Below are positions 11,501 to 21,336 of a DNA stretch of 64,000 nt, in pieces. The position numbers were made by a program, and so were the translations under genes. Each line of letters opens with the position of its first letter. The first letter of the stretch is position 1. The notes beneath the pieces are model-generated. The model saw nothing but the letters and a program-made list of their open reading frames with translations. It searched no databases and had not been told where the DNA came from. This DNA is from Lindgomyces ingoldianus (lineage: Eukaryota > Ascomycota > Dothideomycetes > Pleosporales > Lindgomycetaceae). The DNA lies in contig NW_022985238.1 in NCBI RefSeq assembly GCF_010093535.1, positions 27,073 through 91,072 of the forward strand. Direction: 5' to 3'.

Positions 11501-14066
11501 TACTCTGAACAACATTTGGAATAGCGCTTGGAATGCCATAGTTGGAAGCAGGAGACATAATCCCATGTGAAGATGCAGGGCGCTCGACCGAAGAAAGGGC
11601 CCGCAGGGGACTTTTCATTGTCGCGCCAGGAGATTGTGATAGAGACCGCCGTGGTGGGGCTACATGTGTTGCTGAAGGTGGGGGACCTGGCTGGTACTGT
11701 GGAGTATAATTCGACCGCTTTCTGGGCGAACCAACAGTGGAAGAAAGACCGCTTGGGGGTGGAGTCTCTGATCGTGCAGGCACTGGTCGTCCTGAGATGT
11801 GTCTGGCATCTTGCTCCTGTTCCTGTTCTTCGATCTCGCTGACTTCTTCGAGCGGACGTCTCATGGGGATCCGTGGAACGCTATCAACGGAGTACATAAC
11901 GTGATGGCCTTGATGAGTGGACTGGTCTGGCACTGTTTGAGGTGTGGCGGCCGGATCCTGTTGAGCGGTATGTTGAGCAAGGGGACTTGAAGTGCGAGGA
12001 GCATAAGGCTGAGGAGGTGGCTTTGGTAGTCCATTCATGGGTTCAGAGACAAAGCGATTGTGGGCAGGCCCTTGCGGAGGCGGCGCCGGAGAATACCTTG
12101 CACTTGCTGCTGGAGCCGCTGGCGGTGCGGGAGAATACCGGGCGTTGACCGTGGAGGCGGCTGGTGGAGGGGCTGGAGAATATCTGGATGGGGAAGGGGC
12201 GGGTGCAGTGCCTGGCTGAGGCACTGGAAGGCTGTTGGATCTTGCAGGCGCTGAAGGGAAATCCGGGAAGGCTGGCAGCCTTTCCGGCGGTTGAAACTGC
12301 GGGATAAGGTTGGTGGCATCAGGGAGCACCTCATTTCGCAGCGAAGACCACGAACTAGTCCGCTCTTTGGGCGGGAGTTGTGGAGGGGCGTGGTGTGACT
12401 GAGGAGACGGGTGGTGTTGTTGAGGAGTATAGCGGCCTGATGGTTTTGGTTTCGAGGCCACAGGTAGCTCAGCGAAGAAGTCGCTTGAAGCTGTCTTAGA
12501 AGGCGCTGCTGGTTTTGTTGAAGATGGCATCCCGCTCAGTGGCGACTTCATCGAATGGCTCGAGGACGGGGGAGACAAACTAGAAACAGACATGCTCGAA
12601 GGTGGTGGTGGACGCTGACCAGGGACACTAGTGTTCGAATACATACTGCTACTCCGTGGTGGTGGTGGTGGTGGGGTGGGCAGTACAGGAGGAGTTGTAT
12701 GATGATGGACCGTTGGCCGCTTTCGATTCGACACAATATCCTCAGGGAGGTCAAAAGGAGAATGATAGCCACCTTTGGCCTTGTCCGCGAAGCTTTGAGC
12801 AGAGCTAGGTATTGCGGGTCTCTCCGCCTGCTGCTGATATGGAGATGGTTGGGTGTAGCCGCCATATCTTACATTGGGCGTGGTCATAGGTTTCTTTGCG
12901 TCCAGCTGAGAGAAATCAGTGAATTGTGGTCCCTGGGGCCCGAATGCATTGGGTGCTGGGGCTGGTGGCTGCGCGATTTGAGGAGCATATCTGCTAGTGG
13001 TACTTGAGCCTTCAGCTGGTTGCGTATGATGTTGAGCTGGCTGGGATGGCTCATCTTCCAGGAAACCCTCGTCATCCAATTCAAAGGGGGCAGCTACTCC
13101 GTCGTTGTCGGGCAAGAAATCATCATCCAATGCCAGATCCCACATATCTCCAGTAGGAGCAGGCTTCGCCCCTGAGTCTTGCATTACGTGCGCTCCAGGA
13201 GTCGCTTCCAAGAGCTGTCGGCTTTCGATCAGCTGCCCATCCCCGCTGCCGAACAAGTCGTGATTATCTCCATTCCCCCAATCTATTTCATGTCCAGTGG
13301 TCCCGCTAATGCTTGAGTTTCCGATGAGCTGATCTCCGACCGCAGTCCCAACGGCCTCCGCTGGAGGAGTTGGAAGTGGAAGTGGTGCCTCCTGCAGCTT
13401 CCCACCGAGGTCAAAGACCTCATCTGAAGCTCCCCAATCGTCGGTCGCCGGCTCATGGTCCGCAACGACCGAAGATTGTGCGCTCTCGGTCACGGCCTCC
13501 TCCAAGAGAGTTATTTTCCTCTGAGCCTCATAGTTCTCTGCGGGGGCATGCTCTTCGGGAAGCTTGCTATCCTCAAGAGCGCTCTCTTCATGCAAATCTA
13601 GTTGGGCCCAGTCAATCGCGCTGCCCAGGCTTCCATTCATGCCATGCGTAATCTGTTCTCCCAGGTCGAGGCCCTGCTCTGCGCCAATAGGAGCTTCATA
13701 GACTACCCCATTTCCGTGCCCATTTACTTGTTCCGGCGGTGGTGGAAGAGTCTTTGAGGCATGTTCGCCACCATAGCGATCGAGGAAGTTGTCTTCAGAC
13801 GTGGGTTCCTTATCGGGGAAGATGTTCTGGGTACGCGGAGATAAGGCGGACGCAGTGGAGAGATCGTCATCCTGCGCACCACGCGATTCCGTCGTTATCT
13901 GCACGTGCATGGTCTCCTCTTGTGATGATTCCGAGTGTTTTGCGATGGGTGCAACCGGGCGGACGTCTTCCGAGTCGGGTCGTAGGGCCGGATTCCAAGA
14001 GGCGGACGCGAATGTGGAGGTGTTGCCGAACGCGTAGGAGAAATTGGGGGCATCGTCGTGTTCCAT
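8556..14066 (-). CDS. SEC16: COPII coat assembly scaffold Sec16
   Basis: Uninterrupted frame of 1836 residues. Sec16 marks ER exit sites and organises Sec23/Sec24 and Sec13/Sec31 into COPII vesicles on the ER surface. The N-terminal ~860 residues are acidic, then Pro/Ser-rich and disordered. The central conserved domain starts near residue 865 (DERVADPLSRWKGYPIFTWG, then LPKQIPRYGGG) and is followed by the helical ACE1-type region (about 1080-1390; e.g. GDREKAVWHAVDQRLWAHAM, FIASLDDLSKRLSQ). The tail is a Pro-rich segment with YEPP repeats, a run of eight Asp, a conserved patch (GWFGGWFKKDPNAAP) and a basic end (KKGKRGGRYV). The start at 14066 has no in-frame alternative upstream and sits about 880 bp from the divergent NEO1 start. 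No introns are needed, which is notable for 5.5 kb in this genome. Identification is firm. Confidence 0.95.
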   Translation of the reverse strand: MEHDDAPNFSYAFGNTSTFASASWNPALRPDSEDVRPVAPIAKHSESSQEETMHVQITTESRGAQDDDLSTASALSPRTQNIFPDKEPTSEDNFLDRYGGEHASKTLPPPPEQVNGHGNGVVYEAPIGAEQGLDLGEQITHGMNGSLGSAIDWAQLDLHEESALEDSKLPEEHAPAENYEAQRKITLLEEAVTESAQSSVVADHEPATDDWGASDEVFDLGGKLQEAPLPLPTPPAEAVGTAVGDQLIGNSSISGTTGHEIDWGNGDNHDLFGSGDGQLIESRQLLEATPGAHVMQDSGAKPAPTGDMWDLALDDDFLPDNDGVAAPFELDDEGFLEDEPSQPAQHHTQPAEGSSTTSRYAPQIAQPPAPAPNAFGPQGPQFTDFSQLDAKKPMTTPNVRYGGYTQPSPYQQQAERPAIPSSAQSFADKAKGGYHSPFDLPEDIVSNRKRPTVHHHTTPPVLPTPPPPPPRSSSMYSNTSVPGQRPPPPSSMSVSSLSPPSSSHSMKSPLSGMPSSTKPAAPSKTASSDFFAELPVASKPKPSGRYTPQQHHPSPQSHHAPPQLPPKERTSSWSSLRNEVLPDATNLIPQFQPPERLPAFPDFPSAPARSNSLPVPQPGTAPAPSPSRYSPAPPPAASTVNARYSPAPPAAPAASARYSPAPPPQGPAHNRFVSEPMNGLPKPPPQPYAPRTSSPLAQHTAQQDPAATPQTVPDQSTHQGHHVMYSVDSVPRIPMRRPLEEVSEIEEQEQEQDARHISGRPVPARSETPPPSGLSSTVGSPRKRSNYTPQYQPGPPPSATHVAPPRRSLSQSPGATMKSPLRALSSVERPASSHGIMSPASNYGIPSAIPNVVQSTVNVIPHKRHVSHDFEYIPPTDERVADPLSRWKGYPIFTWGLGGTVVTSLPKQIPRYGGGSSMPMMKCSPGEVKIQNMRDILPMPEDIAKFPGPLKSKNKKKDASAWLGRKIEVLESQLKAPGIDQSMNVDDIKRLEEKALLWKIMQVLVDNDGHLEGNATVEAAVRKVLSYDDLDSNDSTNSLSTGADLVGVSRSNTVPVQADPIDPKVVQELRTLLTKGDREKAVWHAVDQRLWAHAMLLSSTLNKDIWKQVVQEFVRKEVKKMGGNNQALAVLYEIFAGNWEDCVDELVPASARAGFQMLSTDGAGSTQNALQGLEKWRETLSLILNNRSEGDVQALLSLGKLLAGYRRVEAAHICFLFARSAAYVGGVDDTQSDIVLVGTDHRLNPLELGNDLEPVLLTEVYEFALSLSAPSGSHVIPHLQNYKLAHAYLLAEYGQKTDAQTYCDAIAVAMKSTTRVSPYYHGAFIASLDDLSKRLSQSPKDGSSSWISKPSMDKVSNTLLSKFNSFITGDDDDTASNHSAGNEVGPFAKIAGNTPSISPSQSGSDLYGTYFGGGVAPASLPSNSRYAPSNAYAPRGSLDQGTSRYEPPGRTSMESADGGLAMRQPSSNYLPSPQLSGPYTPSQPPYSPPSTRTQAPKTQSYSPLKADAPTPTYGSPYQSIPTEEPSPSFGGYQPLSTFDDTPPSEPAQTSDGYEPPSISYEPPTSSYEPPTYQPYSPDDGDASPVEKPKKNKSIMDDDDDDDITTRAAALKGNKKSEADRKADEAFRKAAEADAARDKDTRKSSGWFGGWFKKDPNAAPGPIKAKLGEENNFYYDPELKKWVNKKAGAQEASKPIATLPPPKSGPPSRSVSGNSVSANHALGGMGPPLGSSLPHALSAPTSRPPTSNPQRSSSMPPPMSGPGSRASTPGIPSDSEGSKLPTLMPPTLGSSGPPSRPSTGMSNASSIEDLIGAPAARKGGAKKGKRGGRYVDVMAKP

Positions 14067-14950
14067 TATGGCAATTATTGTGTATAGTAAAAAGGGTATA
14101 TGAAAAGGCTAGAGAAGGCGAGTCAGCGTGGGAATCGTCCACGGTCCGATTCAAAGGGAGGGCCTCGGCGATGATGATGCCGGAGCGTTGAGTGGGAGCA
14201 TCATCTGCAGATGCGCCGTGGACAAAAAGGGAGAAGGGAGGTTGGAAGGAGCTGGACAGGGTGAAATAGAAAGTGCGAGCCAGCGGCGTAATAACGGCGG
14301 GGGATGATCGCAGATTTTTGGGGTTGGTGCTTGAAGATAGGAGACGTAAGGCCATCCCTTTCGACGTCACGGGGGTTCACGTACCTATACAGGAGAAGCA
14401 GAAGAGACAATAAACAGTGAAAGCAGGCGCAGAACTCCAGCCAACATGAGAGGGCGCGTCGCAGTGAAGGAGCCACGCAATGGATCAGGAAAAGGACACG
14501 ATGCGGCAGAGCAAGGTCTGGGTTGGTGGGTAAGATGAAGATGCCATGTGTTCCCGGGTCGATTGATTGAGAGCGAGAGCATCCCGGTCCTTGCGCGGGC
14601 CGCGTTTGAAGTCAGCCACAGTGGCGTCAAGGGGACGCAACTATAACGGCTGCGCTCTGCACTGCCGCCTGCACCTTTGTTTTTCATATACACGCCGGCA
14701 TTCACTCCACTGCAATTCACGTTAGTCCTCAGGCCGTCGTTGCCAGCATCGCAGCCGCCACGAAGCTCCAAATCGCTGCGGAACGGTCCAGACGGAGCAT
14801 CTGCCCGCTGCGCTGCTCCACGGAAAGAACACCTCTCAAACACGCCCTAGAGACCACGAATAGACTCTCTCGCTATACTCCCACATGACCTCGATATAGC
14901 GGCTGCTCTTCCACCGCAACTTCCGTCCCTCCCGATCCCCCACATGAGCC
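14067..14950. promoter_or_regulatory. Shared divergent promoter region SEC16 / NEO1
   Basis: 884 bp between the two start codons. It must contain both promoters and 5' leaders. No conserved TATA box or transcription-factor motif could be assigned by eye. The 152-codon minus frame within it (14385-14843) looks like chance. Confidence 0.6.
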
Positions 14951-17900
14951 ATGTCTGCCCCTCATCAATACCACCAGCCAAATGCCCCCGACGACGATTC
15001 TGATCTTGAACTTGACCTCGAAGAACTCGACCCTCTCGCCTCCTCCTCGAGGGCACCCCCCTCCCCCCCCCGCCGGCAATCAAAGGAGGACAGGAAGCCC
15101 TTCCATGAGCTTGGCGCGAGGATACCGCTCCGGAATCTGAGGGTGGGCAGACTCAGAGCCAGCCGGAGAACTGCTGCCAGCCAAGAGGTAGAAGAGGACG
15201 ATCTGAGCGGGCTCATAGAGGACGAGGGCGCTACTAATAGAAGCTCTGGGGGCAGCTTCGGGCAGTCGGGGGATGACGATGTCCCCCTCCTACCCTCCAG
15301 CTACGGGCGGCGTCGCAGACATGAGCGGGCGTCCAGTGCCCTGTCGCGACTCGGATCAACTCTTCGACTCCCCAGCTTTTTGTCCTCGGGGTCCCGGCCG
15401 ACGACCCCCAGAGATCAGCCCCGTGAGGTCGATCTGGAAGCCGAGGAAGAGCACGACCCGACTTCCCAGCGGACCATATCGGTCGGCCAACTTCAGATCT
15501 CGCGATTCCCCGCCAACGCCGTCTCAAATGCTAAATACACCCCTTGGAGTTTTCTGCCTCGGACTCTGTATAATGAGTTCTCTTTCTTCATTAACATGTA
15601 TTTCTTGCTTGTTGCGCTATCGCAGATCATAAAACCCTTGCGCATCGGTTATCTTTCCACCTACATCGTACCACTGGCGTTCGTTATATCCGTTACCCTA
15701 GGAAAGGAGGCTCTTGATGACATCGCACGACGGCGCAGGGACGCCGAGGCGAATTCGGAGGGATACACGGTCTTGAAGTTTGAGGAAAATAGCGTGGGGA
15801 ATGGAGTTGCTCCAGGCAAGAGCTCCGACACGAAGCGGAAGGCGAAGAGAGCGAAGAGGAAGAGTGGCCGCCTAACTGATATTGAGGACGAAGAAGAGCG
15901 ACTATCGACTACAATAGGGCTAGCGACCGCAAGCTTCCACGAGATCATCAAGCCTTCCCGAAGTCTGAAGGTTGGAGATGTGGTCAAGCTTGGAAAAGAC
16001 CAGAGAGTACCAGCCGATATGGTGATATTGAAGAGCTATTCCCAGGAGAGTACTCCTGTCGAAATTACAGCAGCAAGCGTGCCTGATCCATCGCCTACCT
16101 TGGTGGACGACGAGGCAAATGGCCTCTTAGGCTCTGTCGAAAACCCACCGAAAGGTGATAACAGCACCAAAGCATCTACACCCGCGGGGGCATCAGGGGA
16201 GGCTTTCATCCGAACCGATCAATTGGACGGCGAAACTGACTGGAAGTTGCGCCTGACGTCCCCTTTAACCCAGAATTTAGACGTGGGAGAGTTCACAAGA
16301 TTACGTGTCGTTGCCGGTAAACCTGATAGGAAGGTCAACGAGTTCTTTGGCACAGTAGAGCTTGCCCCAAAGCGCCAGCGACAATACGACCCTCATGATC
16401 AACAAGACCGGCTTACCGAATCTCAGGCAGTCCATTCAGCCCCCCTCAACATCGACAACACAGTATGGGCGAACACAGTACTTGCATCAAGCTGTAACGT
16501 CCTAGCCGTCGTCGTATATACTGGGCCGCAAACTCGCCAAGCGCTCTCAACCTCACCCTCGAGATCGAAGACGGGTCTGCTAGAGTACGAGATTAACTCG
16601 TTGACAAAATTTCTGTGCATCTTCACACTCTCCTTGTCGTTCATTCTTGTAGCTCTAGCACGGTTCCGAGATATTGATGGCCGCCATTGGTACGTTTCGA
16701 TGTTTCGATTCCTAATCCTCTTCTCAACCATCGTTCCGGTCGGTCTGCGGGTAAATCTGGATATGGGCAAATCAGTGTACGCATGGTTCATTGAGCACGA
16801 CTCGAGCATACCTGGTACTGTTGTGCGAACCAGCACTATTCCAGAGGATTTGGGTCGTATTGAATATTTGTTAAGCGACAAGACTGGTACACTTACTCAG
16901 AATGGTATGTACACCTAAAAAAAATAGATGGAGCACATTGTTAATTGAAGCAGAGATGGAGATGAAGAAGATTCACGTCGGAACTGTCTCTTACGCCAAC
17001 GAAGCCATGGACGAGGTTTCTTCATATGTTCGACAAAGCTTCAATCCTCACAGTGGGGAAGCACCAACCCTCAACACCCCATCTTCCATCTACACCGCCC
17101 CTCTCACTTCAGCGACCCGAACGCGGAGAGAGATTGGGTCTCGTGTCCGTGATGTCGTTCTAGCATTAGCCATCTGCCACAACGTCACCCCCACTGCCGA
17201 AGAAGAAAATGGAGAAATTGTCACGACATATCAAGCTTCATCGCCGGACGAGATCGCCATCGTTCGCTGGACCGAGCATGTTGGACTGAGGCTGTTGCAG
17301 CGAGACCGAGAATCAATGACCCTCCAGTCCTGTGACACCGGAAATATCGCCGTCCGTGTTCGCATTCTTAACGTCTTTCCATTTACATCAGAAGGCAAGC
17401 GAATGGGTATTGTCGTCAAGTTTTACCACGGCGTGGAATCCTCCGCAACCGACGAAGGTGGCGAAATCTGGTTCTACCAAAAAGGAGCGGATACTGTCAT
17501 GACGTCCATCGTTGCAGCAAACGACTGGTTAGAGGAAGAAACAGCCAACATGGCACGAGAAGGTCTCCGAACCCTTGTTGTCGGTCGCAAGAAACTGTCT
17601 GCACAGACTTACGAGGAGTTCTCGACCAAACATGCTCAGGCTTCACTAGCATTGCATAACCGAGATAATGCTGTGGCGGACGTTGTCAAGGAATATCTCG
17701 AGCACGACTTGGAGCTTCTTGGTGTCACGGGTGTCGAAGATAAATTGCAGAAAGACGTCAAGCCTTCACTAGAGCTCCTCCGCAATGCCGGGATAAAAAT
17801 TTGGATGCTGACGGGAGATAAGGTCGAAACTGCCCGTTGTGTTGCGGTCAGTTCTAAGCTTGTCGCTAGAGGACAGTACGTTCATACTATCGCAAAGAGT

Positions 17901-18999
17901 GGGTTTCTCTTCTCACCTCATTCATATCAATCACTAACATACACTAGTGAAACGAAAAGACCTCGCACACGACTCCCTCGACTTCCTCCGCGGCAAGACT
18001 GACGCCTGTCTTCTCATCGACGGCGAATCACTCGCTCTCATGCTGACGCACTACCGTGAACAATTCATCTCCATAGCTGTCCTCCTCCCTGCTGTTGTCG
18101 CCTGTCGTTGCTCCCCCACCCAGAAAGCCGACATTGCAAAACTCATCCGTGAACACACAAAAAAACGCGTATGCTGCATCGGCGACGGTGGCAACGATGT
18201 CTCCATGATTCAAGCCGCCGACGTCGGGGTCGGCATCGTCGGGAAAGAAGGCCGACAAGCATCTCTCGCAGCCGACTTCTCCATCGAGCAATTCTGCTAC
18301 CTCGTCAAGTTACTAGTCTGGCACGGAAGGAACAGCTACAAGCGTAGTGCAAAGCTCTCCCAATTCGTCATCCATCGTGGTCTCATAATCAGCATCTGCC
18401 AAACCGTGTACAGCATCGCCTCGCGCTTTGAACCGAACGCTCTCTACATGGACTGGCTCCTCGTCGGCTACTCAACCGTCTACACAATGGCACCCGTCTT
18501 CTCCCTCGTCCTCGACCGTGACGTCGACGAATCAGTTGCAAACCTCTACCCCGAGCTCTACGCCGAACTCAAATCCGGCCGCTCCCTATCCTACAAGTCC
18601 TTCTTCATCTGGGTTCTCGTATCTGTGTACCAAGGCACCATCATCCAAGGCCTCTCACAACTCCTTGTCGGCGTGGGCACGGATGCCGAAGATCCAGTGT
18701 TCAAGCGCATGGTCTCCGTGTCTTTCACCGTGCTCGTTATGAACGAACTCATTATGGTAGCCATGGAAGTTACCACTTGGCATTGGATTATGATCGCTTC
18801 GATTGTGGGGACCGCGGGGATCTATTTCGGAAGCGTGCCGTTCTTGCAGAGGTATTTTATGCTGGAGTATTTGATGAGTCCGGGATTTTGGTGGAGGTTT
18901 GCGGTGGTGGCGGCGATTAGTCTCATCCCGCCGTATGCGGGCAAGATTTTGGGGAGAACATTAAGGCCGCCAAGTTATAGGAAAGTTAGGGGGATTTAG
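14951..18999 (+). CDS. NEO1: P4-type phospholipid flippase, NEO1/ATP9 class
   Basis: Exons 14951-16904, 16954-17898 and 17948-18999 give 1316 residues. The two 49-bp introns have GTATGT/GTGGGT donors and the second has a perfect CACTAAC branch site. P4-ATPases move aminophospholipids to the cytosolic leaflet; Neo1 acts in Golgi/endosome membranes. Visible: acidic and basic disordered N-terminus (1-190), first membrane pair (NEFSFFINMYFLLVALSQII), actuator motif DQLDGETDWKLR (~424), the P4B-type helix sequence PVGLRVNLDMGK, catalytic DKTGTLTQNEM (Asp ~643), nucleotide domain, GDGGNDVSMIQAADVGVG (~1045) and the C-terminal membrane helices. The DKTGT motif is split by the first intron four codons later. 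The long N-terminal extension (longer than yeast Neo1) is common in filamentous fungi. A CDC50 gene occurs 42 kb away, but Neo1-class enzymes are generally Cdc50-independent. Confidence 0.95.
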
Positions 19000-19815
19000 T
19001 CTTGTTGGATGAAAGGGGGAAGTGTGGACCAGAGAATGGATGGCGTTTGGGACGGCTTGTTTTGGTTGAGGCATAGCGTGTCATCGTTTTTGTACTCCCT
19101 ACGTTTGAATCAAATCAGACTTCAGGTTCTTGGTCAGGTTTTCTATTTCTGGTCCAGTGACGTGGACAGAATGGTGTTGAATCGCAATGAAGAGCATCGT
19201 CACATTGCTACCATTCTCACTCAGCATCACCATCATCGACATTTATATCTAGAGTCCAGACGCTTTAAGAACATATCCCAAATCCAATAGACTACATCAT
19301 TCATATGCCGCTATGATGTTGGAATCTAATTAATTTTAGCTCCTCGTTGTCCTAACAATTCTCCGAGAGCAGTCGTCACACAGGGCAGGGAATATATAGA
19401 TGTTTATATGTCCTTGTAACAACTTCTCGTAGAATACGAGTTCAGAGAGGATAATCTCACGGTATAATATCCTGCAACGCTCAAAACCGCTTCGGGGAGA
19501 CTAAGGACCATCTTCGAGTCTCTTTACCAACGCAATTTCAGGCCAAAATATTTCATTGCTCTGCTCTAGCGCACCACTCGAGAACATATTTCAGACTTAG
19601 GTCTTTCTGTTTGTGCTATCCTGTTGTCGGCTCACACTATGACATAAAGAATTAAAAGCCAAGTTGAAGTAGGGCAAAATACAAGAAGAACCCGGTTTGC
19701 CGTACAACAAATGTCAGGGAATCTGGGGCGCATTAGTATACTGAGCATGACTAAGCGAAGCAAGAACAGGCTAACTTTATCCGTGACTAGCGCTATCAAC
19801 TTTATTGAGGAGTTA
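19000..19815. other. NEO1 3' flank and intergenic DNA
   Basis: Contains the NEO1 3' untranslated region and then AT-rich DNA leading to the target-site duplication at 19808-19815. The 93-codon opening directly after the NEO1 stop (19009-19290) has no coding character. Confidence 0.5.
19808..19815 (+). repeat. Left 8-bp target-site duplication (AGGAGTTA)
   Basis: AGGAGTTA lies directly before the inverted end at 19816 and is repeated exactly after the other end at 21292-21299. Confidence 0.8.
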
Positions 19816-19930
19816 TTATCTCAGCAAGCTCAGACGAGATGGGGAGAGAGCCTCGACAGGGGCAAGCCCCTGCTAGTAGCCTTAGTGGCGCAAGCCCCAT
19901 CTCTCTAACCAATGAGGGTGTAAGAAAGGC

Positions 19931-19970
19931 TTTCTCTCCCCAGCCGTCTGAGGGACTTTTGTGATTTTTT
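19931..19970 (+). repeat. Internal 40-base inverted repeat, left copy
   Basis: Matches the reverse complement of 21133-21172 at 39 of 40 bases; the core is CAGCCGTCTGAGGGACTTTT. It is better conserved than the DNA between it and the outer ends. Confidence 0.85.
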
Positions 19971-20097
19971 AGGTGATATCGTGGTTCTAAACCTCCTCCA
20001 CCATGCACCAGCTCAACTAAGAATTACTGTAGCTCTACCACTTTTCGTCCAAACCAGGTTGGATTTTAATAGGTAATAGAGACAGTCTCTAGCTATA

Positions 20098-20987
20098 NNN
20101 NNNNNNNNNNNNNNNNNNNNNNNNNNNNNNNNNNNNNNNNNNNNNNNNNNNNNNNNNNNNNNNNNNNNNNNNNNNNNNNNNNNNNNNNNNNNNNNNNNNN
20201 NNNNNNNNNNNNNNNNNNNNNNNNNNNNNNNNNNNNNNNNNNNNNNNNNNNNNNNNNNNNNNNNNNNNNNNNNNNNNNNNNNNNNNNNNNNNNNNNNNNN
20301 NNNNNNNNNNNNNNNNNNNNNNNNNNNNNNNNNNNNNNNNNNNNNNNNNNNNNNNNNNNNNNNNNNNNNNNNNNNNNNNNNNNNNNNNNNNNNNNNNNNN
20401 NNNNNNNNNNNNNNNNNNNNNNNNNNNNNNNNNNNNNNNNNNNNNNNNNNNNNNNNNNNNNNNNNNNNNNNNNNNNNNNNNNNNNNNNNNNNNNNNNNNN
20501 NNNNNNNNNNNNNNNNNNNNNNNNNNNNNNNNNNNNNNNNNNNNNNNNNNNNNNNNNNNNNNNNNNNNNNNNNNNNNNNNNNNNNNNNNNNNNNNNNNNN
20601 NNNNNNNNNNNNNNNNNNNNNNNNNNNNNNNNNNNNNNNNNNNNNNNNNNNNNNNNNNNNNNNNNNNNNNNNNNNNNNNNNNNNNNNNNNNNNNNNNNNN
20701 NNNNNNNNNNNNNNNNNNNNNNNNNNNNNNNNNNNNNNNNNNNNNNNNNNNNNNNNNNNNNNNNNNNNNNNNNNNNNNNNNNNNNNNNNNNNNNNNNNNN
20801 NNNNNNNNNNNNNNNNNNNNNNNNNNNNNNNNNNNNNNNNNNNNNNNNNNNNNNNNNNNNNNNNNNNNNNNNNNNNNNNNNNNNNNNNNNNNNNNNNNNN
20901 NNNNNNNNNNNNNNNNNNNNNNNNNNNNNNNNNNNNNNNNNNNNNNNNNNNNNNNNNNNNNNNNNNNNNNNNNNNNNNNNNNNNNNN
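20098..20987. other. Assembly gap (890 N)
   Basis: A run of 890 N inside the transposon. Nothing can be said of its content; inverted-repeat structure on both sides may be why assembly failed. Confidence 0.99.
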
Positions 20988-21132
20988 TCAGAATTTAGTA
21001 AAAAATATACTATTTTATAGCTACAGCTTGTCTCTACATTCTATCAAATTCTAAGCCTATTCAGACATATAGTAGTAGAGATATCGTAAATCTAATTCTA
21101 TTGTGATGCTTTTGAAATAGGCCTATTCATAG

Positions 21133-21172
21133 AAAAAATCACAAAAGTCCCTCAGACGGCTGAGGAGAGAAA
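21133..21172 (-). repeat. Internal 40-base inverted repeat, right copy
   Basis: Reverse complement of 19931-19970 with one mismatch. Confidence 0.85.
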
Positions 21173-21291
21173 CGCTACCGACAGGGGTCAGAAACCGCTA
21201 ACCCCCAGGCCATACTCTATTTGGAGTAGCAATATGCATGGTGGTTTGTGCGTCCTCGGTTCTCTCCTCACGTCTGAGCTAGCTGAGATAA

Positions 21292-21299
21292 AGGAGTTA
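21292..21299 (+). repeat. Right 8-bp target-site duplication (AGGAGTTA)
   Basis: Second copy of the octamer that precedes the left end at 19808-19815. Confidence 0.8.
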
Positions 21300-21336
21300 A
21301 AAGTAACGGCATCCTGAATCTCTAGAACCCAAAACC

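Larger units (their letters stand above)
19816..21291. mobile_element. DNA transposon with inverted ends, 8-bp duplication and internal gap
   Basis: The left end TTATCTCAGCAAGCTCAGACG and the reverse complement of the right end agree at 20 of 21 bases and abut an 8-bp duplication of the target, AGGAGTTA. A second, 40-base inverted block with one mismatch lies inside (19931-19970 and 21133-21172), and a third shorter one (AGAGACA...TAGCTATA) reaches the gap edges. Eight-base duplications are characteristic of hAT and P superfamilies; the visible DNA (282 bases left, 304 right) holds no transposase frame, so the superfamily is not proved. About 1.48 kb if the gap length is true. It could be a non-autonomous element, or a larger one if the N run is only a placeholder. 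Confidence 0.85.

Noticed and set aside
12555..13007. 150-codon plus opening inside SEC16
   Set aside because: Antisense shadow of the Pro/Ser-rich part; Trp and Arg runs come from GGT repeats.
14385..14843. 152-codon minus opening in the SEC16/NEO1 spacer
   Set aside because: Cys/Arg/Ser-rich with no family signal; lies in the promoter region.
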